In this document: positions 9,532 through 18,777 of the stretch, one piece after another
How positions within the stretch are numbered: position 1 is the first letter of the stretch
How the letters are laid out: every line of letters begins with the position of its first letter
Assembly: GCF_001697225.1 (NCBI RefSeq)
Contig: NZ_CP014671.1
Span: 2,046,001 to 2,110,000, forward strand
Direction of reading: 5' to 3'
Length of the DNA: 64,000 nucleotides
DNA from: Immundisolibacter cernigliae
GTDB taxonomy: Bacteria > Pseudomonadota > Gammaproteobacteria > Immundisolibacterales > Immundisolibacteraceae
The notes under the pieces: model-generated
The model's input: only the letters and a program-made list of their open reading frames with translations
Database searches by the model: none
Told to the model about the DNA's origin: nothing
Position numbers and translations under genes: made by a program

Positions 9532-9644
9532 GCGACTGCATCACCGACGCGCTGTTCCGCTTCACCCGGCCGGTGACCGGGGCGTATTTCTGGTGCCCGC
9601 CGATGGCAAATGGGCGGCTGGATTTGCGGGCGCCGGGGATGTAG
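9528..9644 (+). pseudogene. Possible C-terminal remnant of a DyP-type peroxidase
   Basis: A 38-codon frame opening with a GTG that overlaps the ggt stop codon. Its core, DALFRFTRPVTGAYFWCPP, resembles the very C-terminal segment that closes DyP-type haem peroxidases, recalled from family pattern and not searched. Nothing upstream in any frame supplies the rest of a peroxidase, because ggt occupies that DNA. It therefore looks like a leftover tail of a deleted gene. It could instead be a chance frame. Confidence 0.35.
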
Positions 9645-9711
9645 GCGGGCCGTGCGGCGCTGGCCGCAATGATCGGTCGGAAGCCGCTCCCGGTTGTCAG
9701 GCAGGTCAAAC

Positions 9712-9743
9712 AAAAAGGCCGCGGATTGCTCCGCGGCCTTTTT
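9712..9743. terminator. Bidirectional rho-independent terminator
   Basis: A perfect 8-bp stem (GGCCGCGG / CCGCGGCC) with a 6-base loop is preceded by five A and followed by five T, so it can stop transcription on both strands. It separates the rightward ggt block from the leftward mlaA gene, which ends 45 bases further on. Confidence 0.85.
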
Positions 9744-9787
9744 GTTGATTTGCGGTCCGGATCGCCCGCTGTGCGGGCGGCGGGAAA

Positions 9788-10636
9788 CTACTGGCCGAAG
9801 CTGGCGGCCGGCACGGCCTTGCCGGCGTCCTTGTTCTCGACCAGGTTCTGCCGATGCTGCGTGTAGGACGAGCGCACGAAGGCGTAGCGGTCCAGCGCCG
9901 CCTGTTCCAGCACGGTGCTGGCGTCGAGCAGGCGGTAGCGGGTGTCGATGCCGCCGAGCAGGATCACACCCCAGCGCGCGCCGTCGTCCTCGATGTAATT
10001 CTGTGGCGACAGGAAGTAGTTGCCGACCAGGCCGACGCCATCACGCACACTGCTCGGCCCAAGAATCGGCAGCACCAGGTACGGCCCTGAGCCAATACCC
10101 CAGGCGCCGAAGGCCTGACCGATGTCCTCGCGGCGCTTTTCCAGGCCCCAGCCGGTGGCGACGTCGAAGATGCCGACCACGCCGACCGTGCTGTTGACCA
10201 CGAAGCGGCCGACATCCTCGGCGCTTTCCTGGAAGTTGCCCTGCAGCAGGTCGCTGACCGCCACCACCGGCGTGAACAGGTTGTCGAACACGTTGCTCAC
10301 GCCGCGCTTGACCGGCTTGGGCAGCGCCCAGTCATAGCCCTTGGCGACCGGCTTGATGACGAAGCGGTCGGCCTGTTCGTTGAACCAGAACACGCCGCGG
10401 TTGATTTTCTCCAGCGGGTCGCTGACCTCGGGTGTGGTTTCCTTTTCCCATTCGCCAAAGTCGTCATCCGCACCGGTTGACGCGGTTGGCGCCGTCGCGG
10501 CCGTAGCCACCACCATGCCGGCCGCGGGCCCGCCTTGCGGCCGCTCGAAGTTGTCGCCCCCGGCTGCCATGGCGCCACCGCCCAGCGCGGCATACAGGCC
10601 GCCGGTCAGCATGAGTGCAGCGACTTTGTTGTTCAT
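9788..10636 (-). CDS. mlaA: MlaA (VacJ) family outer-membrane lipid asymmetry protein
   Basis: MlaA removes misplaced phospholipids from the outer leaflet of the outer membrane and hands them to MlaC. This 282-aa protein has the family core DPLEKINRGVFWFNE, KPVKRGVSN, then LVLPILGPSSVRDGVG and the RYRLLDAS segment. The ATG chosen has GAGGG upstream and a signal peptide of about 26 residues (GGGAMAAG). Unlike typical MlaA, no lipobox cysteine follows the signal, so it may be a soluble or differently anchored variant. No other mla genes are near. It ends at the shared terminator and lies about 115 bases downstream of dcd on the same strand. Confidence 0.9.
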   Translation of the reverse strand: MNNKVAALMLTGGLYAALGGGAMAAGGDNFERPQGGPAAGMVVATAATAPTASTGADDDFGEWEKETTPEVSDPLEKINRGVFWFNEQADRFVIKPVAKGYDWALPKPVKRGVSNVFDNLFTPVVAVSDLLQGNFQESAEDVGRFVVNSTVGVVGIFDVATGWGLEKRREDIGQAFGAWGIGSGPYLVLPILGPSSVRDGVGLVGNYFLSPQNYIEDDGARWGVILLGGIDTRYRLLDASTVLEQAALDRYAFVRSSYTQHRQNLVENKDAGKAVPAASFGQ

Positions 10637-10751
10637 CTGGACTATCCCTCGGCAATCGTTGACTGATTTTTTGGTTATCGCCGCAAGAACCGACGGCTTG
10701 AGCATGAGTCGGCGCGGCATGGGGCCGATTATGCCCCCGTGCGGGCCACGC

Positions 10752-11318
10752 TTACAGCCGCGGCACGACCACGCCGACCTGACCCTGGTATTTGCCGCCG
10801 CGGTCCTTGTACGAAACCTCGCAGGTCTCGTCGGACTCGAAGAACACCACCTGCGCGCAGCCTTCCCCGGCATAAATCTTTGCCGGCAGGGTCGTGGTGT
10901 TGGAGAACTCCAGCGTGGCGTAGCCCTCCCACTCCGGCTCGAACGGCGTCACGTTGACGATGATGCCGCAGCGGGCGTACGTGGACTTGCCCAGACACAC
11001 CGTCAGCACGCTGCGCGGAATACGGAAGTACTCCACCGTGCGCGCCAGCGCGAAGGAGTTGGGCGGAATCACGCACACGTCCGATTCGACATCGACCAGG
11101 CTGGCGGCGTCGAAGTTCTTGGGGTCCACCACCGCCGAGTGCACGTTGGTGAAGATCTTGAATTCGCGCGCCACGCGGATGTCGTAGCCGTAGCTCGACA
11201 GGCCGTAGGAGATGACCCGCTGGCCGTCGACCTCGCGCACCTGACGCGGTTCGAACGGCTCGATCATGCCCTGCTGCTCGGCCATGCGGCGGATCCAGCG
11301 GTCGGATTTGATGCTCAT
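10752..11318 (-). CDS. dcd: dCTP deaminase
   Basis: Deaminates dCTP to dUTP, feeding dTMP synthesis. The 188-aa length is exactly that of the proteobacterial enzyme. It starts [12 protein letters not shown] and includes the [10 protein letters not shown] motif, [10 protein letters not shown], and [18 protein letters not shown] with the expected catalytic Glu. It lies 23 bases downstream of mrp on the same strand; the mrp-dcd pair beside metG is a common gammaproteobacterial arrangement, so the two probably share a transcript from the mrp promoter. Confidence 0.96.
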   Translation of the reverse strand: MSIKSDRWIRRMAEQQGMIEPFEPRQVREVDGQRVISYGLSSYGYDIRVAREFKIFTNVHSAVVDPKNFDAASLVDVESDVCVIPPNSFALARTVEYFRIPRSVLTVCLGKSTYARCGIIVNVTPFEPEWEGYATLEFSNTTTLPAKIYAGEGCAQVVFFESDETCEVSYKDRGGKYQGQVGVVVPRL

Positions 11319-11341
11319 GCGGTGCTTCCAGGCCGGGCGGG

Positions 11342-12433
11342 TCAGTCGTTGACGATGGTGATCTTGGGGAAATGGCGGGCGTAATCCTTGCCGCGCCTGG
11401 CCAGGCTGGCCGCGGCGCGCAGGGCGATTTCCCGATACGCGCGGGCGATCGGCCCGTCCGGATCGGCTGCCACCGTGGGCTGGCCGCCGTCCGCCTGTTC
11501 GCGGATGCGCACATCCAGCGGCAGGGAGCCCAGCAGCGGCACGCCGTGCTTTTCGGCCATGCGACCGCCGCCGCCGGCGCCGAAGATGTGTTCCTCGTGC
11601 CCGCACTGGCTGCAGATGTGGGTGCTCATGTTCTCGACGATACCAAGGATCGGCACCTTGACCTTCTCGAACATCTTCAGTCCCTTGACCGCGTCCAGCA
11701 GGGCGATGTCCTGCGGCGTGGTGACGATGATGGCGCCGCTGACCGGCACCCGCTGGGCGAGCGTGAGCTGGATGTCGCCGGTGCCCGGCGGCAGGTCGAC
11801 CACCAGGTAGTCGATATCCTGCCAGGCGGTGTCGCGGATCAGCTGTTCGAGCGCCTGCGTGGCCATCGGGCCGCGCCAGACCATGGGCGCGTCCGGGTCG
11901 ATCAGGAAACCGATCGACATGCACTGCACGCCGTGGCCGAGCAGCGGCGCGATGCGCCGCTCGTCGCCCTCGACCAGGCGCGGCTTGTCGGTGACGCCCA
12001 GCATGGTCGGCAGGCTGGGGCCGTACACGTCGGCATCCAGCAGGCCGACACGGGCGCCCTCGCGGGCCAAAGCCAGCGCCAGGTTCACGGCGGTCGTGGA
12101 CTTGCCGACGCCGCCCTTGCCGGAGCCGACGGCGATCACGTTCTTCACGCCCGGCACCGCCTGCGCGCCCTGTTGCACGGCGTGGGCAACGATGGCGTGA
12201 CCGAGGTGGACCTGAACGGCCTGCACACCGGGCAAGGTGGCCAGCGCAGCCTGTACCGCCGGCAACATTTCGGTCGCCAGACCGGCACTCGGGTAACCCA
12301 GTTGCAGCTCGACGCTCAGGCGGCCCTGGTCCAGCGTCACCGCGCGCAGCGCCGGCTTCAGGCTGGCGCCGTTCCAGGGATCGATGACAGTATCCAGGGC
12401 GGCCTGGGCGGCGCTGTGCAGGGTGTCGCTCAT
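11342..12433 (-). CDS. mrp: Iron-sulfur cluster carrier ATPase Mrp/ApbC
   Basis: A P-loop ATPase of 363 aa that binds and delivers Fe-S clusters to apoproteins. Residues 1-80 form a MIP18-like domain. The deviant Walker [12 protein letters not shown] is at 103-113. A CSQC pair near 240, which in the family bridges a [4Fe-4S] cluster in a dimer, is present. The ATG starting [10 protein letters not shown] is preferred over an upstream in-frame start because alignment with the family begins there. It is divergent from metG, with about 165 bases between carrying two symmetric promoter-like elements. Confidence 0.95.
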   Translation of the reverse strand: MSDTLHSAAQAALDTVIDPWNGASLKPALRAVTLDQGRLSVELQLGYPSAGLATEMLPAVQAALATLPGVQAVQVHLGHAIVAHAVQQGAQAVPGVKNVIAVGSGKGGVGKSTTAVNLALALAREGARVGLLDADVYGPSLPTMLGVTDKPRLVEGDERRIAPLLGHGVQCMSIGFLIDPDAPMVWRGPMATQALEQLIRDTAWQDIDYLVVDLPPGTGDIQLTLAQRVPVSGAIIVTTPQDIALLDAVKGLKMFEKVKVPILGIVENMSTHICSQCGHEEHIFGAGGGGRMAEKHGVPLLGSLPLDVRIREQADGGQPTVAADPDGPIARAYREIALRAAASLARRGKDYARHFPKITIVND

Positions 12434-12518
12434 GCTGCTCCGGGTCAGTGAAACGAGGCGCCGGCGGGGTTCGGACAGGGCCCAGGACGACCCACCAACC
12501 CGGCGCAAAAGGGCGCCG

Positions 12519-12555
12519 ATTCTAGCACGGAGGCCTATGGGCGCCGTGCTATCCT
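12519..12555. promoter_or_regulatory. Divergent extended -10 promoters within an inverted repeat (mrp / metG)
   Basis: An 8-bp perfect inverted repeat (TAGCACGG / CCGTGCTA, 13-base loop, 12523-12551) sits between mrp and metG. Each arm contains an extended -10: TGCTATCCT rightward for metG and TGCTAGAAT leftward for mrp. The two promoters are arranged back to back, so the repeat may simply reflect this symmetry or also serve as an operator. No good -35 hexamers are seen. Confidence 0.4.
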
Positions 12556-12598
12556 GCCGGCCCGCTCAGCCCCGCCGCCACTGCTTTTGCCGCCTGCC

Positions 12599-14245
12599 AT
12601 GCCGCGCCAGATCCTGGTCACCAGCGCCCTCCCGTATGCCAACGGGCCCATCCACATCGGCCACCTGGTGGAGTACATCCAGACCGATGTGTGGGTGCGC
12701 GCCATGCGCCTGTTCGGGCACGAGGTGCTGTACCTGTGCGCCGACGACGCCCACGGCGCGCCGATCATGCTGCGCGCCCAGGCCGAGGGCATTGCGCCGG
12801 AGGATCTGGTGGCGCGCATCGGCGCCGAGCACCGCGCCGACTTTGCCGATTTCGGTATCGGCTTCGACAACTACTACACCACCCACAGCGACGAGAATCG
12901 GCAGCTGGCCGAGGACATCTTCGGGCGCCTGTCGGCGGCCGGGCACATCGTGCGCTATGGCGTAACGCGCCATTTCGACCCGGTCAAGGGCATGTTCCTG
13001 GCCGACCGCTTCATCCGCGGCGAGTGTCCGCGCTGCGGCGCGGCCGATCAGTACGGCGACTCCTGCGAGGTCTGTGGCGCCACTTACGCACCAACCGATC
13101 TGAAAAACCCGCGCTCGGCCCTGTCCGGGGCCGAGCCGGTGCTCAAGGAATCCGAGCACTACTTCTTTCGCCTCAGCGATTTCTCGGACCTGCTGACCAC
13201 CTGGACCCGCGCCGGGCATCTGCAGGAGGAAGTCGCCAACAAGATCGCTGAGTGGTTCGAGGCCGGCCTGGCCGACTGGGACATCTCGCGCGACGCGCCG
13301 TACTTCGGCTTCAAGGTGCCCGGCTCGGAGAGCCAATATTTCTATGTCTGGCTGGACGCGCCGATCGGCTATCTGGCAAGCCTCTGGGACTGGCTGAACC
13401 GCCGGCACGGGCGCACGGCGACGCTGGACGAGGTGCGCGCCTTCTGGGCGCAGCGCGAGGTGCGCCACTTCATCGGCAAGGACATCCTGTACTTCCATGC
13501 CCTGTTCTGGCCGGCCATGCTGCACGGCGCCGGCTACGCCAAGCCGGCGGCGGTGAGCGCCCACGGTTTTTTGACTGTCGACGGGCAGAAAATGTCCAAG
13601 TCGCGCGGCACCTTCATCCAGGCCCGCAGCTGGCTGGATCATCTGCCACCGGAACCGCTGCGCTACTACTTCGCCGCCAAGCTGGGTTCGGGCATCGACG
13701 ACATCGACCTGAATCTGGACGACTTCGTGGCGCGCGTGAACTCCGACCTGGTCGGCAAGCTGGTGAACATTGCCTCGCGCACGGCCGGCTTCATCGAAAA
13801 ACGCTTCGAAGGCCGCCTGTCCGCGGCGCTTCCCGAGCCGCAGATGTACGCCGAATTCGCCGCCGCCGGTGAGGACATCGCCGCCGCCTACGAGGCCCGC
13901 GAGTACGGCCGCGCCATGCGGGACGTGATGGCCCTGGCCGACAAGGCCAACGAGTACATCGCGGCGCAGGCGCCTTGGTCGCTGGTCAAGGACCCGGCAC
14001 GGCTGGCCGACGCGCACGCCGTGTGCAGTCAGGCGCTGAACCTGTTCCGGCTGTTGATGCTGTACCTGCAGCCGGTGCTGCCGCGCATGGCGGCGCAGGT
14101 CGAGGCGATGTTCGGTGCTTTGCTGGTCTGGGCCGAACGCACACAGCCGCTGCTGAACCATCCCATCGCGCCGTATGTGGCGCTCGCCACGCGCATCGAC
14201 CCCAAGGCAATCACCGCCCTGATCGAGGCCAGTCGGGCGGCCTGA
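12599..14245 (+). CDS. metG: Methionyl-tRNA synthetase
   Basis: Charges tRNA-Met with methionine. A class I synthetase of 548 aa with HIGH at 19-22, a zinc knuckle (CPRCG...CEVCG, about 142-160) and KMSKS near 331. It stops after the anticodon-binding helices, so it lacks the C-terminal dimerisation/tRNA-binding domain found in the 677-aa E. coli enzyme. This shorter form occurs naturally in many bacteria. An alternative ATG lies 12 bases upstream; the chosen start begins right at the conserved first strand, [12 protein letters not shown]. Confidence 0.96.
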   Translation: MPRQILVTSALPYANGPIHIGHLVEYIQTDVWVRAMRLFGHEVLYLCADDAHGAPIMLRAQAEGIAPEDLVARIGAEHRADFADFGIGFDNYYTTHSDENRQLAEDIFGRLSAAGHIVRYGVTRHFDPVKGMFLADRFIRGECPRCGAADQYGDSCEVCGATYAPTDLKNPRSALSGAEPVLKESEHYFFRLSDFSDLLTTWTRAGHLQEEVANKIAEWFEAGLADWDISRDAPYFGFKVPGSESQYFYVWLDAPIGYLASLWDWLNRRHGRTATLDEVRAFWAQREVRHFIGKDILYFHALFWPAMLHGAGYAKPAAVSAHGFLTVDGQKMSKSRGTFIQARSWLDHLPPEPLRYYFAAKLGSGIDDIDLNLDDFVARVNSDLVGKLVNIASRTAGFIEKRFEGRLSAALPEPQMYAEFAAAGEDIAAAYEAREYGRAMRDVMALADKANEYIAAQAPWSLVKDPARLADAHAVCSQALNLFRLLMLYLQPVLPRMAAQVEAMFGALLVWAERTQPLLNHPIAPYVALATRIDPKAITALIEASRAA

Positions 14246-14278
14246 GCCGACCGCCGACGTCCGTCGGCAGGAGCGGTT

Positions 14279-14632
14279 TCAGTCGTCGAGCAGTGCCAGC
14301 ACCTTTTCCGGCGGCCGGCCGAGCACCGCGCGTTCGCCACGGACCGCAATCGGCCGCTCGATCAGGATCGGATTTTCGGCCATCGCCGCGATCAAGGCCG
14401 CGCGGGACAGGCCCGGGTCGTCCAGACCGAGCTCCCGATAAACCGCCTCGCCGCGCCGCATCAACTGCCGCGGCTCCAGGCCCAGCTGGGTCAGCAGGCG
14501 ATCGATCTGGGCCGCCGTGGGCGGCGATTTCAGGTATTCGACGATTTCCGGCTGCACGCCGCGCTCGCGCAGCAGCGCCAGCGCCTCGCGTGATTTGGAG
14601 CAGCGTGGGTTGTGAAACAGTTGGATTGGCAT
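14279..14632 (-). CDS. ArsC/YfgD-like reductase family protein
   Basis: A 117-aa thioredoxin-fold protein of the ArsC family. The active-site cysteine is Cys11 in HNPRCSKSR, and the later NPILIERPI...RGERAVLGRPPE block matches the family. The HNPRCSKSRE signature is closer to the YfgD branch of ArsC-like proteins than to plasmid ArsC, so arsenate reductase activity is uncertain. It lies tail to tail with metG and 45 bases downstream of dksA on the same strand. An ACR3 arsenite exporter is encoded 6 kb away, but not in an operon with it. Confidence 0.85.
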   Translation of the reverse strand: MPIQLFHNPRCSKSREALALLRERGVQPEIVEYLKSPPTAAQIDRLLTQLGLEPRQLMRRGEAVYRELGLDDPGLSRAALIAAMAENPILIERPIAVRGERAVLGRPPEKVLALLDD

Positions 14633-14677
14633 CGGGCGGCGTTCGCGTCGTTAAGAAGATCGGCCCGCCGGGGCAGT

Positions 14678-15103
14678 TCAGCCCATTTGGCGTTCGCGAA
14701 TCTCCGCCAGCGACTTGCAGTCGATGCACAGCGTGGCGGTTGGGCGCGCTTCAAGCCGGCGCAGGCCGATCTCCGCACCGCAGGATTCGCAGTAGCCGTA
14801 CTCGCCGCTGTCGATCTGGTCGAGCGTTTCCTCGATCTTGCGGATCAGCTTGCGTTCGCGATCGCGCGTGCGCAGTTCGAGCGTCATCTCGGATTCCTGG
14901 GTGGCCCGATCGGTCGGGTCCGGGTAGTTGACGGTCTCGTCCTGCATGCGGTGCCGGGCACGGTCCATCTCGGCGCTCAGCTCGTCGCGCCAGGCGCGCA
15001 GGATCTGGCGGAAGTGTTCTTTCTGCGGCTCGCCCATGTAGGCCTCGCCCTTTTTGGGCTGGTAGGGCGTGAAGCCGCTCAGTGGCGATTCGGTCATCCC
15101 CAT
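14678..15103 (-). CDS. dksA: RNA polymerase-binding transcription factor DksA
   Basis: DksA binds the secondary channel of RNA polymerase and acts with ppGpp to repress stable RNA promoters and activate biosynthetic ones. At 141 aa it has a coiled-coil region (about 30-100) with acidic tip DPTDRATQE, and a four-cysteine zinc finger at Cys105, 108, 126 and 129. GGAG eight bases before the first ATG supports that start over a second ATG two codons later. A -10-like TAGAAT lies about 70 bases upstream of the start. The tRNA-Ser promoter in this window has a GC-rich discriminator of the kind DksA acts on. Confidence 0.95.
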   Translation of the reverse strand: MGMTESPLSGFTPYQPKKGEAYMGEPQKEHFRQILRAWRDELSAEMDRARHRMQDETVNYPDPTDRATQESEMTLELRTRDRERKLIRKIEETLDQIDSGEYGYCESCGAEIGLRRLEARPTATLCIDCKSLAEIRERQMG

Positions 15104-15226
15104 TGGCGGGACTCCAGGTGCGCTGCCGGCGCCATCACTCGATGGCCGGCAGGGGGTTTTCGGGGGCGCGGAATTCTAATGCATACCAGCCCCGCCACCA
15201 ACCGACCATCGGCGCGGCGGGCCTGC

Positions 15227-15236
15227 ATGTTAAACT
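15227..15236 (+). promoter_or_regulatory. Extended -10 element before sdhC
   Basis: TGTTAAACT is an extended -10 (TG-n-TAAACT) about 100 bases upstream of sdhC. No clear -35 is seen. The same TAAACT hexamer recurs before glyA and bamE. Confidence 0.35.
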
Positions 15237-15343
15237 CACAGACCTGCTACGCGCCGTCGGAAACCGATGCGGGCTTGCATCCGCCTCAGGTCCTGTCCTG
15301 CCGCGATGCAAAACAAAATGTATCCAGCAAGGGAGCCTGCCCC

Positions 15344-15730
15344 ATGGGCAAACCGCGGCCGTTGTCGCCTCACCTGACCGTCTACCGTCCGCTGATCGGC
15401 AGTTACACGTCCATTCTGCACCGCGCCGTGAGCGCCGCCCTGCTGGGCGGGCTCGGCTTTCTGGCCGCGTGGCTGCTGGCGATCGCGCAGGGCGGCGTAC
15501 TGTTCGATGCCTTCAGCGCGCTGTGGGGCAGCATCGTCGGCAAGGTCATGCTGTTTGGCTGGACCTTTTGCGCGTTCTTCTACGCCGCCCACTGGATACG
15601 CCATTTCGCATGGGACATGGGTTACGGCTTCGAGCTCGACACCGCCCGGCTCACCGGCCGTCTGGCGCTGTTCGGTTCGGCCGCAGCCAGCGTGCTGGTG
15701 TGGCTTTACATCGCCCTGAGGGCCGGCTGA
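15344..15730 (+). CDS. sdhC: Succinate dehydrogenase cytochrome b556 subunit
   Basis: Membrane anchor subunit of respiratory complex II, holding haem b and the quinone site together with SdhD. The 128-aa protein starts [16 protein letters not shown], the classic N-terminus, followed by the [11 protein letters not shown] motif that contacts quinone. Three membrane segments lie at about 31-53, 66-88 and 107-126. Histidines in [11 protein letters not shown] are candidates for the axial haem ligand. GGGAG precedes the ATG. First gene of sdhCDAB; its stop overlaps the sdhD start (ATGA). Confidence 0.95.
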   Translation: MGKPRPLSPHLTVYRPLIGSYTSILHRAVSAALLGGLGFLAAWLLAIAQGGVLFDAFSALWGSIVGKVMLFGWTFCAFFYAAHWIRHFAWDMGYGFELDTARLTGRLALFGSAAASVLVWLYIALRAG

Positions 15731-16119
15731 TGACGCAGTTTCGCTCGCCGCGCGCGCTGGCCCGCGGTTACGGCGCCAGCGGCGCCGGCACCGGTGCATT
15801 TTTCTGGGAGCGCCTGACGGCCGCGGCGCTGATCGTGCTGGGTGCGGTCCTGCTGGTGCAGCTGGTGTGCCTGAGCGCCGGTGGCGTGTCGCTGGACGAG
15901 GCCCGCGCCTGGCTGGCGGCGCCCGCTACCGGTGGCCTGATGCTGGTGTTTTTCCTGATTGCCATGATCAACGCCTACCTGTGCAGCCGGGTGCTGATCG
16001 AGGACTACATTCACGTGCCGGCGCAAAGCCTGCTGGCGCTGATCGGGCTGCTGGTCGTGGCGGTGGGGCTCGGCAGCGTGGCGGCGGTGTCGGTGCTGCG
16101 CGTGATGTTCGGACAGTGA
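15730..16119 (+). CDS. sdhD: Succinate dehydrogenase hydrophobic membrane anchor subunit
   Basis: Second membrane anchor of complex II. It has 129 aa, with an N-terminal [11 protein letters not shown] helix and two further membrane spans ending at VLRVMFGQ. The EDYIH segment near the last loop is the usual conserved region of SdhD. Start overlaps the sdhC stop by one base (ATGA), and the stop lies directly before sdhA, so translation of the three genes is likely coupled. Confidence 0.93.
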   Translation: MTQFRSPRALARGYGASGAGTGAFFWERLTAAALIVLGAVLLVQLVCLSAGGVSLDEARAWLAAPATGGLMLVFFLIAMINAYLCSRVLIEDYIHVPAQSLLALIGLLVVAVGLGSVAAVSVLRVMFGQ

Positions 16120-16154
16120 AAGTGACAGACCAGGCCCCGGGGATGAACAGCGCA

Positions 16155-17948
16155 ATGACCAGCGATTACACGATCACCGACCACCAGTTCGACGTGGTGG
16201 TGGTGGGCGCCGGGGGCGCCGGCCTGCGCGCCACCTTCGGCATGGCGGCCGAGCACATGTCGGTGGCCTGCATCACCAAGGTGTTCCCGACCCGGTCGCA
16301 CACGGTGGCGGCGCAGGGCGGCATCAACGCCGCGCTGGGCAACATGGTCGAGGACGACTGGCGCGACCATTTCTACGACACGGTCAAGGGCTCGGACTGG
16401 CTGGGCGACCAGGACGCCATCCAGTACATGTGCCAGCACGCCATCCCGGCGGTGATCGAGCTCGAAAACGCCGGCATGCCGTTCTCGCGCACCGACGACG
16501 GCAAGATCTACCAGCGCCCCTTCGGCGGCCAGTACCAGGCCGACCACAAGACGCCGGCCCAGCGCACATGCGCCGCGGCCGACCGTACCGGCCACGCCAT
16601 GCTGCACACGCTGTACCAGCAGTCGCTCAAGCACAAGGCGCAGTTTTTCGTCGAGTACTTCGCCGTCGACTTGATGACCGACGACTCCGGCCGGGTGATC
16701 GGCGTGGTCGCCTACGACATGGTCGAGGGCCGGCTGCATCGCTTCTTTGCCCGCGCGGTGGTGCTGGCCACCGGCGGCTACGGGCGGGCCTATCAGTCCT
16801 GCACCGCAGCGCACATCTGCACCGGGGATGGCCTGGCGCTGGCGGCGCGCGTCGGCGTGCCGCTGCAGGACATGGAGATGGTGCAGTTCCACCCGACCGG
16901 CATCTACCCGGCCGGCTGCCTGATCACCGAAGGGGCACGTGGCGAGGGCGGGTATCTGACCAATGCCAGCGGCGAGCGCTTCATGGAGCGCTACGCGCCC
17001 AGTGCCAAGGATCTGGCCTCGCGCGACGTGGTGTCGCGCGCCATGACGGTGGAAATCCTGGAAGGCCGCGGCTGCGGCCCGGCCAAGGATCACATCATGC
17101 TGCACCTGGAGCACCTGGGCGCAGATACGCTGCACGAGCGCCTGCCGGGCATCTCCGAGACGGCGCGCATCTTCGCCGGCGTGGACGTGACGCGCGAGCC
17201 GATTCCGGTGCTGCCGACCGTGCACTACAACATGGGCGGCATCCCGACCAACTACCACGGCGAGGTCATCAACCAGGACGCCAACGGCAACGACGTGGTG
17301 GTGCCCGGCCTGTTCGCCATCGGCGAGGCGGCCTGCGTGTCGGTGCACGGCGCCAACCGCCTGGGCGCGAACAGCCTGCTGGACATCATCGTGTTCGGTC
17401 GCGCTGCGGCGCTGCGCCTGAAGGACACCCTGCCTACACTGCCACCGCCCAAGGTCACGGCCGCGGCCGGCTGCGGCGGTATCGAACGCTTCGACCGCAT
17501 GCGCCAGGCCAAGGGCCGCTACGCGCCAGTGGACATCCGCGAGCGCATGCAGCGCACCATGCAGCAGCGCTGCGCGGTGTTCCGCAAGGAAGAAACGCTG
17601 CAGGCCGGCGTGCAGGAAATCCGCGAGGCGGCGGCCATGCTGCCCGACATCGGCCTGACCGATCACGGCATGGTGTTCAACACGGACCTGGTCGAGGCGC
17701 TGGAGCTGGAGAACCTGCTCACGGTGGCGCTGGCCACCATGGACTGCGCCGCCGAGCGCAAGGAATCGCGCGGTGCCCACGCCCGCGACGACTACCCCGA
17801 GCGCGACGACGTGAACTGGATGAAGCACAGCCTGGCCTGGGTGCCGGACGTGGTCGGCGGCCAGGTGCGCCTGGGTTACCGGGGCGTGACCGCGCACACG
17901 CTGACGGATGAAGTCGCCCCGATCCCGCCCATGAAACGCGTCTACTGA
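16155..17948 (+). CDS. sdhA: Succinate dehydrogenase flavoprotein subunit
   Basis: Catalytic subunit that oxidises succinate to fumarate with covalently bound FAD. The 597-aa length is typical. GAGGAG at 18-23 binds FAD, His49 in [11 protein letters not shown] is the expected covalent FAD attachment residue, and the C-terminal [11 protein letters not shown] region carries conserved arginine. The chosen ATG has GGGGA about 11 bases upstream; GTG codons at 16116 and 16122 and an ATG at 16143 are alternatives. FAD attachment would need SdhE, encoded at 61 kb. Confidence 0.96.
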   Translation: MTSDYTITDHQFDVVVVGAGGAGLRATFGMAAEHMSVACITKVFPTRSHTVAAQGGINAALGNMVEDDWRDHFYDTVKGSDWLGDQDAIQYMCQHAIPAVIELENAGMPFSRTDDGKIYQRPFGGQYQADHKTPAQRTCAAADRTGHAMLHTLYQQSLKHKAQFFVEYFAVDLMTDDSGRVIGVVAYDMVEGRLHRFFARAVVLATGGYGRAYQSCTAAHICTGDGLALAARVGVPLQDMEMVQFHPTGIYPAGCLITEGARGEGGYLTNASGERFMERYAPSAKDLASRDVVSRAMTVEILEGRGCGPAKDHIMLHLEHLGADTLHERLPGISETARIFAGVDVTREPIPVLPTVHYNMGGIPTNYHGEVINQDANGNDVVVPGLFAIGEAACVSVHGANRLGANSLLDIIVFGRAAALRLKDTLPTLPPPKVTAAAGCGGIERFDRMRQAKGRYAPVDIRERMQRTMQQRCAVFRKEETLQAGVQEIREAAAMLPDIGLTDHGMVFNTDLVEALELENLLTVALATMDCAAERKESRGAHARDDYPERDDVNWMKHSLAWVPDVVGGQVRLGYRGVTAHTLTDEVAPIPPMKRVY

Positions 17949-17967
17949 GCGCCGAGGAACGAGCAAG

Positions 17968-18759
17968 ATGGCTGAAAAAGCCCGCGTCGAACGCGACCTG
18001 CTGGCCGCACCGTCCCGATCCGGGTCGGCGGCGGTTCCCACCCTGGGGACCACCGTGCAGTTCGAGATCTACCGCTACGATCCTGACTCTGACCAGGCGC
18101 CGCGCACGCAGACCTACGAGGTCGATACCGCCGAGTGCGGCCCGATGGTGCTGGACGCCCTGCTGCACATCAAGAACCGCATGGACGGTGGCCTGACGTT
18201 TCGCCGCTCCTGCCGCGAGGGCGTGTGCGGCTCCTGCGCGATGAACATCGACGGCGTGAACACGCTGGCCTGCACCAAGGCCACCGCCGATTGCCGCAGC
18301 ACGCACGTGCGCATCTTTCCGCTGCCGCACCAGGAGGTCATCAAGGACCTGGTGCCGGACCTGACGCACTTCTACGCCCAGTACGCGGCGCTGGAGCCGT
18401 GGCTGAAGACCGAAACGCCGCCGCCGTCCGGGCGCGAGCATCGGCAGTCCAAGGAAGACCGCAACCAGCTGGACGGCCACTACGAATGCATCATGTGCGC
18501 CTGCTGCTCGACCTCTTGCCCGTCGTACTGGTGGAACTCGGACCGCTTCTTCGGCCCGGCCACGCTGCTGGCGGCGCACCGCTGGATCATCGACAGCCGT
18601 GACGAGTCGGTCGGCGAGCGGCTCGACCAGCTCGAAGACCCGTTCCGGCTGTACCGCTGCCACACCATCATGAACTGCACCAGCGCCTGCCCGAAGGGCC
18701 TGAACCCGGCCAAGGCCATCGCCGACATCAAGAAGCGTCTGGTCCAGCGCCACCTGTAA
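17968..18759 (+). CDS. sdhB: Succinate dehydrogenase iron-sulfur subunit
   Basis: Carries electrons from FAD to quinone through three Fe-S clusters. The 263-aa chain has a plant-type [2Fe-2S] set at Cys82, 87, 90 and 102, then [11 protein letters not shown] (about 174-184) and [14 protein letters not shown] (about 231-244) for the [4Fe-4S] and [3Fe-4S] clusters. The N-terminus is some 25 residues longer than E. coli SdhB. GAGGAAC lies before the ATG. Last gene of the sdh operon; zapE follows after 18 bases. Confidence 0.95.
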   Translation: MAEKARVERDLLAAPSRSGSAAVPTLGTTVQFEIYRYDPDSDQAPRTQTYEVDTAECGPMVLDALLHIKNRMDGGLTFRRSCREGVCGSCAMNIDGVNTLACTKATADCRSTHVRIFPLPHQEVIKDLVPDLTHFYAQYAALEPWLKTETPPPSGREHRQSKEDRNQLDGHYECIMCACCSTSCPSYWWNSDRFFGPATLLAAHRWIIDSRDESVGERLDQLEDPFRLYRCHTIMNCTSACPKGLNPAKAIADIKKRLVQRHL

Positions 18760-18777
18760 TCGGCGTCGGCGCCCGTC

